A stretch of 64,000 bases of DNA from DATJGR01 sp963780795. GTDB taxonomy: Bacteria > Pseudomonadota > Gammaproteobacteria > Pseudomonadales > Azotimanducaceae. Below the pieces are notes generated by a model. It was not told the DNA's origin and made no database searches. It was given only the letters and a program-made list of their open reading frames with translations. The first letter of the stretch is position 1. Each line of letters opens with the position of its first letter. Shown here one piece after another: positions 8,981 through 16,012 of this stretch. Made by a program: the position numbers and the translations under genes. Location of the stretch: NCBI GenBank assembly GCA_963780795.1, contig CAWADH010000001.1, positions 310,001-374,000 on the forward strand, read 5' to 3'.

Positions 8981-10309
8981 TCAGAATAATCGTGTGATGT
9001 CGTTATAGAACGCGAGCAGCATCATTCCGCCGACAATGGCGAGGCCGATCTGCATACCCCACGCCTGCACTCGATCAGGCACCGGTTTGCGGATCGCGAT
9101 CTCGGCGAGACAGAACATCACGTGGCCGCCGTCGAGAATCGGAATCGGCAGCAGGTTCAGCACACCGAGGCTGATGCTGAGCAACGCCAACACACGAAGG
9201 AAGCTCTCCCAACCACCCGAACGCGCAGAATCGCCCGCCACCTTCGCAATCGTTATCGGACCCGACAGGTTTCGCGTCGAAACGAGTCCGGTCACCATCT
9301 TCTTCATGAGATCGAGCGTCATCATCGTCTTCGACGCCGTCTCGTGCAGGCTCATTGGAAACGCCGCCAACACGCCGTACTTCACTTCGCGCATCAACGG
9401 CGCGACACCGACGTATCCGTACCGGCTGCCGTCCGCAGCCGTTCGCTCGCTCGGCGTCAGCAGCACCGAATCACGCATGCCGGCGCGCTCGAACTCGATC
9501 GTTAGAGACTTGCCCGGCGACGCGCGAAGGACGTCGACCCAATCGCCCCATTGTTTGATCGGTTTTCCGTCGACCGAAACGACGTGATCCCACGATTGCA
9601 GACCGGCCGCCTTTGCCGGGCCGTCGTCGAGGATCGTTCCGAGGATCGGGGCCAGCGTCGGCACCATGCCGAGCGAGCGGAACAGCTCCGGTTCGTCCGC
9701 ACCGCGCTGCCAGTTGGCGATCGCGACACGGTGCAGGTTCGTGCGGTCGGCGCCGGGCGCGCGACTCTCGATCGCGATCGAGCCGGAATCACCGAGGCGC
9801 GATGCCAGCGCCATACTGACTTCGGCCCACGATTGCGTCGCTGCGCCATCGACCGAGACGATCTCTTCACCGCCGTGTAACCCCGCGACGAATGCAGGCG
9901 TTTCGGGTGCGGGATCGTCGATGATCGGAACGACGTCGGTGCTGCCGGCGACGAACAAGGCCCAATAGATTGCGACGGCGAGGAGAAAATTCGCCGCCGG
10001 TCCGCCGAGCGCAAACGCGATGCGCCAGGTTGGAGACAGGCGATTGAAGGTCTTGTCGGCTTCGTGCGCGGCAACTTCACCTTCGCGCTCGTCGAGAATC
10101 TTGACGTAGCCGCCGACCGGGATGGCCGCCACGACGAATTCCGTGCCGCGACGATCGAAGCGGGAGAACAGAGCCGGACCGAAGCCGATGGAAAAGCGCA
10201 CGACTTTCGCGCCGGACATGCGTGCGACCAGGAAGTGGCCGAGTTCGTGCACGGTGACCAGAACGCCCAGCGTGACGATGAGAGCGAACACATACTGCGC
10301 GATTTGCAT
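8981..10309 (-). CDS. rseP: Site-2 protease RseP
   Basis: Inner-membrane zinc metalloprotease that makes the second cut in the anti-sigma factor RseA, releasing sigma-E. The zinc motif HELGH is at residues 21-25 in the first membrane helix. Two PDZ domains lie in the middle (about 110-300), and the third zinc ligand is Asp393 in NLLPIPILDGGH. 442 residues (E. coli 450). Its regulatory target, rseA, is encoded in this same window at 44141-44731. The 110-bp upstream gap is where dxr normally lies. Confidence 0.96.
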   Translation of the reverse strand: MQIAQYVFALIVTLGVLVTVHELGHFLVARMSGAKVVRFSIGFGPALFSRFDRRGTEFVVAAIPVGGYVKILDEREGEVAAHEADKTFNRLSPTWRIAFALGGPAANFLLAVAIYWALFVAGSTDVVPIIDDPAPETPAFVAGLHGGEEIVSVDGAATQSWAEVSMALASRLGDSGSIAIESRAPGADRTNLHRVAIANWQRGADEPELFRSLGMVPTLAPILGTILDDGPAKAAGLQSWDHVVSVDGKPIKQWGDWVDVLRASPGKSLTIEFERAGMRDSVLLTPSERTAADGSRYGYVGVAPLMREVKYGVLAAFPMSLHETASKTMMTLDLMKKMVTGLVSTRNLSGPITIAKVAGDSARSGGWESFLRVLALLSISLGVLNLLPIPILDGGHVMFCLAEIAIRKPVPDRVQAWGMQIGLAIVGGMMLLAFYNDITRLF

Positions 10310-10419
10310 GCGTCAACGATTCCGAAGATATGTCCGGTTGGACAGGAACCGCGGCAGCAAGTTGCTTCGCGTATTGCATCCGGCCAACCAGAACGGCGGC
10401 GAATGATAACAGCTTGGCA
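10310..10419. other. Intergenic gap at the usual position of dxr
   Basis: The 110 bp between cdsA and rseP contain no gene or visible remnant of dxr (1-deoxyxylulose-5-phosphate reductoisomerase), which sits in this run in many relatives. On the minus strand there is TGTTATCAT (10403-10411), resembling an extended -10 element that could serve rseP; no convincing -35 accompanies it. Confidence 0.5.
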
Positions 10420-11226
10420 TCAGGGCTGCCCCGTCACGGCCAGCGCGACGCACGGCAACGCCGCGATCAGCGAGTCGACCCGATCGAGCATGCCGCCGTG
10501 ACCGGGGAACAGTCCGCCCGAATCCTTGACGCCGCGCGCGCGTTTCAGCGCGCTTTCGAAGAGGTCGCCGAAAACCGACACGATCGCGATGACGAGCGAA
10601 CCGGCGACCCATTGCCAGACGAGCGGCGTCAGCGTTTGCAACGCGGGCACCGTCATCCCCATCGCCGAACCCAGCAGCACCGACAGCAACGTTCCGCCGA
10701 CCGCGCCCTCCCATGTCTTGCCGGGACTGACCAGCACCGCGAGCTTGCGTTTGCCGAATTGCCGGCCCGCGAAGTACGCACCGATGTCGGCAGACCACAC
10801 GACGATGAGCACCCACAGGATCAACCACGGACCACCGGCGACGAGCAACGCCACCAGTGCGAGCCACGCGCCGACGAATGCGACGTAGCCCGCGGGGACG
10901 AGCACGGGGCGAATCAGCACCTGTCCGCTCGCCGGGAACGTCAGTACCACGACCGCGGCGAGCGCCCAGTACGCCACCACCCACTTCAACACGGCGCTCC
11001 ACAATGCCGGTGCATTCAGCAAGGCATATCCAATCAGCGCGTAAACGAGCAGATACGCGACTTTCGCGGCGTTCGAACGAATGTCGGCGAGATTCGCCCA
11101 CTCGAGCACACCAAGACCGGCCAGCACGAGAAACACCACGGCGAACGCATTGAGCGGAAGGAAAAAGATCGCGGCGATGATGGTGGGGGCTGCAATCAGC
11201 GCCGTGATCACCCGCTGCTTCAGCAT
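10420..11226 (-). CDS. cdsA: Phosphatidate cytidylyltransferase
   Basis: Makes CDP-diacylglycerol from phosphatidic acid and CTP in the inner membrane, the branch point for all phospholipids. 268 residues, with about eight hydrophobic helices. The C-terminal signature is clear: SADIGAYFAGRQFGKRKLA followed by SPGKTWEG. GHGGMLDRVDSL near the end is also typical. It follows uppS by 34 bp, so both lipid-carrier enzymes are co-transcribed. Confidence 0.96.
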   Translation of the reverse strand: MLKQRVITALIAAPTIIAAIFFLPLNAFAVVFLVLAGLGVLEWANLADIRSNAAKVAYLLVYALIGYALLNAPALWSAVLKWVVAYWALAAVVVLTFPASGQVLIRPVLVPAGYVAFVGAWLALVALLVAGGPWLILWVLIVVWSADIGAYFAGRQFGKRKLAVLVSPGKTWEGAVGGTLLSVLLGSAMGMTVPALQTLTPLVWQWVAGSLVIAIVSVFGDLFESALKRARGVKDSGGLFPGHGGMLDRVDSLIAALPCVALAVTGQP

Positions 11227-11260
11227 GCGCCCCGCCGATCGCGGTTCGCACCGCCGTGCA

Positions 11261-12001
11261 TCATGGACGGCGTCCGAATCTGCGCTGGCGCTGACGGAAC
11301 GATTCGAACGCGCCCGCGAGACAGGCTTCGTCGAACTCTGGCCAATACGCGTCGGTGAAATACAGTTCGCTGTATGCGAGGTCCCACAGCAGGAAATTGC
11401 TGATGCGCTGATCGCCGCCGGTGCGGATGCACAGATCCGGCGGCGGCAGATTGCCGAGCGACAGCAATCCCCCGACGGTATGTTCGTCGACCTTTTCCGG
11501 ATCGATCTGGCCGCTTGCCACGGCTTTCGCGAGACCGCGCATCGCCTGCGTGATGTCCCACCGACCGCCGTAGTTCGCAGCGATGGTCAGGTGCAGCTGA
11601 TCGTTGTCGCGCGTGATCTGCTCGGCCCGCTTCATCAGCATCTGCAACTCGGCCGCGAAGCGACTGCGATCGCCGATGATCCGCAAGCGCACGCCGCGGT
11701 CGCGCAGTTCGTCGACATTGTCTTCGAGAAAGCGCCGCATCAGCTGCAGCAGCAGGTCCACCTCGCGCTTCGGGCGGTCGAGATTCTCGGTAGAGAGCGC
11801 GAAGATGGTCAGATAACGCACACCGAGATCGGCGCAGCGCTCGGCAATCGGCCGGATGTTACGGGCACCCGCACGGTGGCCGGCGGCGCCTGGCAGATGA
11901 CGCGCTTTGGCCCACCGATGATTGCCGTCCATGATGATCGCCACATGGGCCGGCACGAGGTCTGAGTCGATCTGGGCGGCACTGGCCTGAAGCTCGGACA
12001 T
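11261..12001 (-). CDS. uppS: Undecaprenyl diphosphate synthase
   Basis: Cis-prenyltransferase that elongates farnesyl diphosphate to C55 undecaprenyl diphosphate, the lipid carrier for peptidoglycan and O-antigen. 246 residues. HVAIIMDGNHRWAK contains the catalytic Asp. Most homologues have GNGRWA here, so the His is a mild variation. FALSTENL and RTGGDQRISNFLLWDLAYSE are further family signatures. Its isoprenoid substrate is notable because dxr is absent from the neighbourhood. Confidence 0.96.
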   Translation of the reverse strand: MSELQASAAQIDSDLVPAHVAIIMDGNHRWAKARHLPGAAGHRAGARNIRPIAERCADLGVRYLTIFALSTENLDRPKREVDLLLQLMRRFLEDNVDELRDRGVRLRIIGDRSRFAAELQMLMKRAEQITRDNDQLHLTIAANYGGRWDITQAMRGLAKAVASGQIDPEKVDEHTVGGLLSLGNLPPPDLCIRTGGDQRISNFLLWDLAYSELYFTDAYWPEFDEACLAGAFESFRQRQRRFGRRP

Positions 12002-12039
12002 ATCGCCTGAAATCCGCTGTCAGTGTCGAGATCTTAGCG

Positions 12040-12597
12040 TTAAATCTTTAATAAATCGGCTTCTTTTTCCGACAAAGCGTGATCGATTTCCGATATCCGC
12101 TTGTCGGTCAGCCGTTGGATGTCCTCTTCCGCACGACGCGCGTCGTCTTCGGAGATTTCCTTCTCTTTGAGGAAGTCGCGTACGTCCCCGATCGCATCCC
12201 GACGGATGTTGCGAATCGCCACCCGCGCCTGCTCCGCTTCCTGCTTGGCTTGTCGCGCCAGGTCGCGCCGGTTCTCTTCCGACAGCGGCGGCAACGGAAT
12301 GCGGATCGAGTCGGCGTTCGATGCAGGCGTGATACCGAGATCGCTTTTGAGAATCGCCTTCTCGATGTCGGACAGCAGTTTCTTGTCCCACGGCGTGATC
12401 AACAGCGTGCGCGCGTCTTCGACGTTGATCGAGGCAACCTGATTGAGCGGCGTGTCGACGCCGTAGTACGCCACCTGAATGCCTTCGAGAATCGCGGGGT
12501 TCGCACGACCCGTGCGAATGCGCCCGAAGGCGTGTCCGAGCGCGTCGAGCGACTTGCCCATGCGCTGGTTGGTCTCGCGTTTGATGTCGTCGATCAC
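12040..12597 (-). CDS. frr: Ribosome recycling factor
   Basis: With EF-G splits post-termination ribosomes. 185 residues, the standard length. Begins with GTG as MIDDIKRETNQRM, and contains RTGRANPAILEGIQV and TPWDKKLLSDIEKAI, both typical of domain I/II of RRF. C-terminal coiled-coil rich in Glu/Arg. Located between pyrH and uppS as in most gammaproteobacteria lacking or displacing dxr. Confidence 0.96.
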   Translation of the reverse strand: MIDDIKRETNQRMGKSLDALGHAFGRIRTGRANPAILEGIQVAYYGVDTPLNQVASINVEDARTLLITPWDKKLLSDIEKAILKSDLGITPASNADSIRIPLPPLSEENRRDLARQAKQEAEQARVAIRNIRRDAIGDVRDFLKEKEISEDDARRAEEDIQRLTDKRISEIDHALSEKEADLLKI

Positions 12598-12633
12598 GGT
12601 GCTGCCTCAATCGTTTTTACGTTGCGCTGCGGA

Positions 12634-13359
12634 TCACGCTGCGTCGCCGTCGATCAACGTGCCGACGCGTTCGCCTGCGACGATGCGTTGCAACGCGCCG
12701 GCCGCGTTCATATCGAACACGACGATCGGCATCTCGTGATCGCGGCACAGGCAGATCGCCGTCATGTCCATGACCTTCAGGTTGCGGGCGATGACTTCGT
12801 CGTAGTTCAGGCGATCGAAACGCTGTGCGGACGCATCGACGTGCGGATCGGAAGTGTATACCCCATCCACCTTGGTCGCTTTGAGAACGAGGTCGGCGCC
12901 GATTTCGATACCGCGCAGGCACGCCGCGGAGTCGGTGGTGAAGAACGGATTGCCGGTGCCGGCCGCGAAGATCACCACGTGTCCGCTCTGGATCAGATCG
13001 ACCGCACGCGGCTGCGAATACCCTTCGACCATGCCGGCCATCGGAATGGCCGACAACACGGTCGCCCGCGCACCGAGCGACTGGATCACGTCGCGGAACG
13101 CCAGCGCGTTCATGACGGTGGCGAGCATGCCCATGTGATCGCCGGTGACCCGATTGAGCCCGGCACGTGCCAGCGCGGCGCCGCGGAACAGATTGCCGCC
13201 GCCGAGCACGACGCCGAATTCCGCGCCGGCCGCCTGCGTGGCGACCACCTCGCGACCGATTCTGCGAACGACTTCGGGATCGATACCGAAATCGGCCTCA
13301 CCGGCCAGTGCTTCACCGCTGAGCTTGAGCAAATAGCGGGAGACGACCGGTCTGGTCAT
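12634..13359 (-). CDS. pyrH: Uridylate kinase
   Basis: Phosphorylates UMP to UDP; hexameric amino-acid-kinase fold enzyme. 241 residues. YLLKLSGEALAG is the N-terminal phosphate-binding segment, VVLGGGNLFRG the UMP region, and LKATKVDGVYTSDP the ATP-binding segment. Starts with ATG six bases after the tsf stop... on the minus strand it follows tsf directly, so it belongs to the rpsB-tsf-pyrH-frr unit. Confidence 0.96.
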   Translation of the reverse strand: MTRPVVSRYLLKLSGEALAGEADFGIDPEVVRRIGREVVATQAAGAEFGVVLGGGNLFRGAALARAGLNRVTGDHMGMLATVMNALAFRDVIQSLGARATVLSAIPMAGMVEGYSQPRAVDLIQSGHVVIFAAGTGNPFFTTDSAACLRGIEIGADLVLKATKVDGVYTSDPHVDASAQRFDRLNYDEVIARNLKVMDMTAICLCRDHEMPIVVFDMNAAGALQRIVAGERVGTLIDGDAA

Positions 13360-13365
13360 GAAGCG

Positions 13366-14235
13366 CTAGCCCTTACCTCTGACTTGCGCCGCCACTTCCG
13401 CCGCGAAGTCGGTTTCGACCTTGTCGATACCCTCGCCGACTTCGTATCGGACGAATCCGGTACAGCGGGCCTTCTTCTGGTTCAGCAGCTGCCCGACGCG
13501 CGTGTTCGGATCTTTCACGAAAGGCTGTTCGAGCAGGCTCACCTCCGCCAGGAACTTGCGCACCCGTCCGTCCACCATCTTCGCGATGATGTCGGCAGGC
13601 TTGCCGCTGTCCTGCGCCTGCGCGGTGTAGATCTCCCGCTCCTTCTCGACGATGTCCGGAGCGACGTCGGTGCCGGAGACGACCATCGGTTTGCTCGCGG
13701 TCACGTGCATCGCGACGTCGCGACGCAATTCGTCGTCGCCACCGATCAGCGCAACCAGCGAGGCTTTGCGGTTGTCGGCGTGCAGGTAGCTCGCCACTTT
13801 TCCACCCGGCGCTTCGAGCAGCGCGATGCGTCGCACCGACACGTTCTCACCGATGCTCTGCACCAGTTTCTCGCGTTCGGCTTCGAGGCCACCGGCGAGC
13901 AGCGCCGCCAAATCGCTGGTGCGCTTCTCGAACGCGACGTCGCGGACGCGGCGCACGAACGCGGCGAAGCTCTCGTCGCGCGCGGCAAAGTCGGTCTCGA
14001 TGTTGACTTCGACGAGCACCGCGTAGCCGCCGTCGTCGGCAACGCGAACGCCCAACAGACCTTCTGAGGCGGTGCGATCGGCTTTCTTCGCGGCCTTGAC
14101 CGCGCTGTTGCGGCGCAGACTCTCGATCGCGAGATTCATGTCGCCGTCCGTTTCGGTCAGCGCCTTCTTGCAATCCATCATGCCGAGCCCGGTGAGTTCC
14201 CGGAGCTCTTTGACCATCGCTGCCGTCACTGCCAT
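13366..14235 (-). CDS. tsf: Elongation factor Ts
   Basis: Guanine-nucleotide exchange factor for EF-Tu. 289 residues (E. coli 283). The N-terminal UBA-like domain shows KELRELTGLGMMDCKKAL, and VEVNIETDFAARDESF holds the conserved TDF residues that contact EF-Tu. The ATG lies one base after the rpsB stop, so translation is coupled to rpsB. Confidence 0.97.
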   Translation of the reverse strand: MAVTAAMVKELRELTGLGMMDCKKALTETDGDMNLAIESLRRNSAVKAAKKADRTASEGLLGVRVADDGGYAVLVEVNIETDFAARDESFAAFVRRVRDVAFEKRTSDLAALLAGGLEAEREKLVQSIGENVSVRRIALLEAPGGKVASYLHADNRKASLVALIGGDDELRRDVAMHVTASKPMVVSGTDVAPDIVEKEREIYTAQAQDSGKPADIIAKMVDGRVRKFLAEVSLLEQPFVKDPNTRVGQLLNQKKARCTGFVRYEVGEGIDKVETDFAAEVAAQVRGKG

Positions 14236-14236
14236 T

Positions 14237-15007
14237 TCAGACGGCCTCGTCCACGTCGTAATTGGCCGTAGCAGTGCCGGCTTCGTCTACTTCCACGAAC
14301 TCGTCGATACGGACTTCGCCGCCCGCCTGCGCCTGACCTTCGGCGATGGCATCGGCCACGGCGGTCACGTAAAGACGCACTGCGCGAATTGCGTCGTCGT
14401 TGCCCGGAATGACGTAATCGACGCCGACCGGATCGCTGTTGGTGTCGACGATGCCGACCACCGGAATGCCGAGCTTGTTCGCTTCCGATACGGCGATGTG
14501 TTCATGCTGCACGTCGACGACGAACAGCGCATCGGGCAGGCCACCCATGTTCTTGATGCCGCCGAGGCTGCGCTCGAGTTTTTCCATGAGGCGGCGCTTC
14601 GTCAGCGCTTCCTTCTTGGTCAGCCGCTCGAACGTACCGTCGGCCGACTGTGCCTCGAGTTCCTGCAGCCGACGGATCGACTGACGGATGGTCTTGTAGT
14701 TTGTGAGCATGCCGCCGAGCCAGCGCTGATCGACGAACGGCATGTCGACGCGCGTCGCCTGTTCGCGGATGACCTTGGCGGCCGAGCGCTTGGTGCCGAC
14801 GAAAAGCACCTTGTGCCGGCGCGACGACAGCGTCTTCAGATAGCCCAACGCTTCGTTGAACGCAGGCACCGTGCGTTCGAGGTTGATGATGTGGATCTTG
14901 TTGCGGGCCCCGAAAATGAAGGGGGCCATCTTGGGGTTCCAGAACCGCGTCTGGTGGCCGAAGTGCACGCCTGCGGCCAACATGTCACGCATGCTGATAT
15001 TTGCCAT
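14237..15007 (-). CDS. rpsB: 30S ribosomal protein S2
   Basis: Small-subunit protein at the head-body junction. 256 residues. ISMRDMLAAGVHFGHQTRFW and MAPFIFGARNKIHIINLE are diagnostic of bacterial S2. The ATG is preceded by GAGGAAAC. The mRNA leader of about 160 bases carries a stable hairpin and probably the S2 autoregulatory site known in gammaproteobacteria. First gene of the long minus-strand run to dnaE. Confidence 0.97.
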   Translation of the reverse strand: MANISMRDMLAAGVHFGHQTRFWNPKMAPFIFGARNKIHIINLERTVPAFNEALGYLKTLSSRRHKVLFVGTKRSAAKVIREQATRVDMPFVDQRWLGGMLTNYKTIRQSIRRLQELEAQSADGTFERLTKKEALTKRRLMEKLERSLGGIKNMGGLPDALFVVDVQHEHIAVSEANKLGIPVVGIVDTNSDPVGVDYVIPGNDDAIRAVRLYVTAVADAIAEGQAQAGGEVRIDEFVEVDEAGTATANYDVDEAV

Positions 15008-15055
15008 GTTTCCTCGTCATGTTTGGGTTGAGCCTCCACGCATCCCAGACCCGAA

Positions 15056-15069
15056 CCACCTTCCGGTGG
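15056..15069 (-). promoter_or_regulatory. Hairpin in the rpsB mRNA leader
   Basis: On the transcribed strand the leader reads CCACC-GGAA-GGTGG, a perfect 5-bp GC stem closed by a GNRA tetraloop, about 50 bases before the rpsB start. A longer GGGT...ACCC pairing lies just downstream. S2 is known to repress its own mRNA through a structured leader in gammaproteobacteria; that this hairpin belongs to such an element is inference. Confidence 0.4.
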
Positions 15070-15150
15070 CACCCACGGGGCTGTGTCGATGCGTGTGAGA
15101 ATTTTGAACACCCGCGATCGGCTCAGAGAGTGCTTCGCGAGATATCCGGT

Positions 15151-15179
15151 TTGCCTCACGGCGGCGCGCTTTATACCAT
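15151..15179 (+). promoter_or_regulatory. Probable sigma-70 promoter of map
   Basis: TTGCCT (15151-15156) and TACCAT (15174-15179) are spaced by 17 bases and lie about 40 bp upstream of the map ATG. The -10 region overlaps, on the opposite strand, the proposed rpsB -10. Confidence 0.45.
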
Positions 15180-15198
15180 AATCCGTTTTTCGTCGAAA
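15170..15198 (-). promoter_or_regulatory. Probable sigma-70 promoter of rpsB
   Basis: On the minus strand TATAAA (15170-15175) is preceded, at 17 bases, by the weak -35-like TTTCGA (15193-15198). Transcription from here would give a leader of about 155 bases. It overlaps the map promoter, so the two may compete. Confidence 0.4.
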
Positions 15199-15220
15199 CC
15201 GTCGGAACAGGTCGTCTCAG

Positions 15221-16012
15221 ATGTCCATCAAGCTACGCAACGAGGATGAAGTCGCACGCATGCGCGTGGCGGGACGACTCGCCGCCAGCGTGCTGGAGAT
15301 GATCGGTGAACACGTCCAACCCGGCATCACCACCGAGGATCTCGACCGCATCTGTCACCGCTTCATCGTCGACGAACTCGACGCGATACCCGCCCCGCTC
15401 AACTACAGCAATGCGCCGGGACAGCCGCCGTTTCCGAAGTCGATCTGCACATCGGTCAACCACGTCGTGTGTCACGGCATACCGTCGGCGGGCAAACGGC
15501 TGAAGCGCGGCGACGTGGTCAACATCGACGTCACGGTGATCAAGGACCGCTATCACGGCGACACCAGCAAAATGTTCTTCGTCGGCGAACCGAGCGTGAT
15601 GGCGCGACGCCTCGTCGAGATCACGCAGGAGTGCCTCTATCGCGGCATCCAGGCGGTGCGTCCCGGCGCGCACCTCGGCGACATCGGCCACGCGATTCAA
15701 TCGCACGCCGAAGCCAACAACCTATCGGTGGTGCGCGAGTTCTGCGGCCACGGCATCGGTGACGTGTTCCACGACGAGCCGCAGGTGCTGCACTACGGGC
15801 GGCCGAACACCGGTCTGAAGCTCGAGGCCGGCATGACGTTCACAATCGAACCGATGATCAACGCCGGTCAGCGCCACATTAAACTGCTGCCGGATCAATG
15901 GACCGTCGTCACGAAGGATCACAAGCTCTCGGCACAATGGGAGCACACCATCCTGGTGACGCGCGACGGTGCGGAAGTTCTGACACGGCGCGCCGAAGAA
16001 ACCTTTCCGTGA
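15221..16012 (+). CDS. map: Methionine aminopeptidase, type I
   Basis: Removes the initiator methionine from nascent proteins; a dinuclear metalloenzyme. 263 residues. The metal-ligand motifs are visible: VNIDVTVIKDRYHGDTSKMF (two Asp), FCGHGIG (His), FTIEPMIN (Glu) and WEHTILV (Glu). Divergent from rpsB, a common arrangement. The last codons overlap the glnD GTG by 4 bp (GTGA). Confidence 0.97.
   Translation: MSIKLRNEDEVARMRVAGRLAASVLEMIGEHVQPGITTEDLDRICHRFIVDELDAIPAPLNYSNAPGQPPFPKSICTSVNHVVCHGIPSAGKRLKRGDVVNIDVTVIKDRYHGDTSKMFFVGEPSVMARRLVEITQECLYRGIQAVRPGAHLGDIGHAIQSHAEANNLSVVREFCGHGIGDVFHDEPQVLHYGRPNTGLKLEAGMTFTIEPMINAGQRHIKLLPDQWTVVTKDHKLSAQWEHTILVTRDGAEVLTRRAEETFP

Noticed and set aside
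12079..14067. 662-codon plus-strand frame across frr, pyrH and tsf
   Set aside because: It spans three well-supported genes on the opposite strand and shows no domain.
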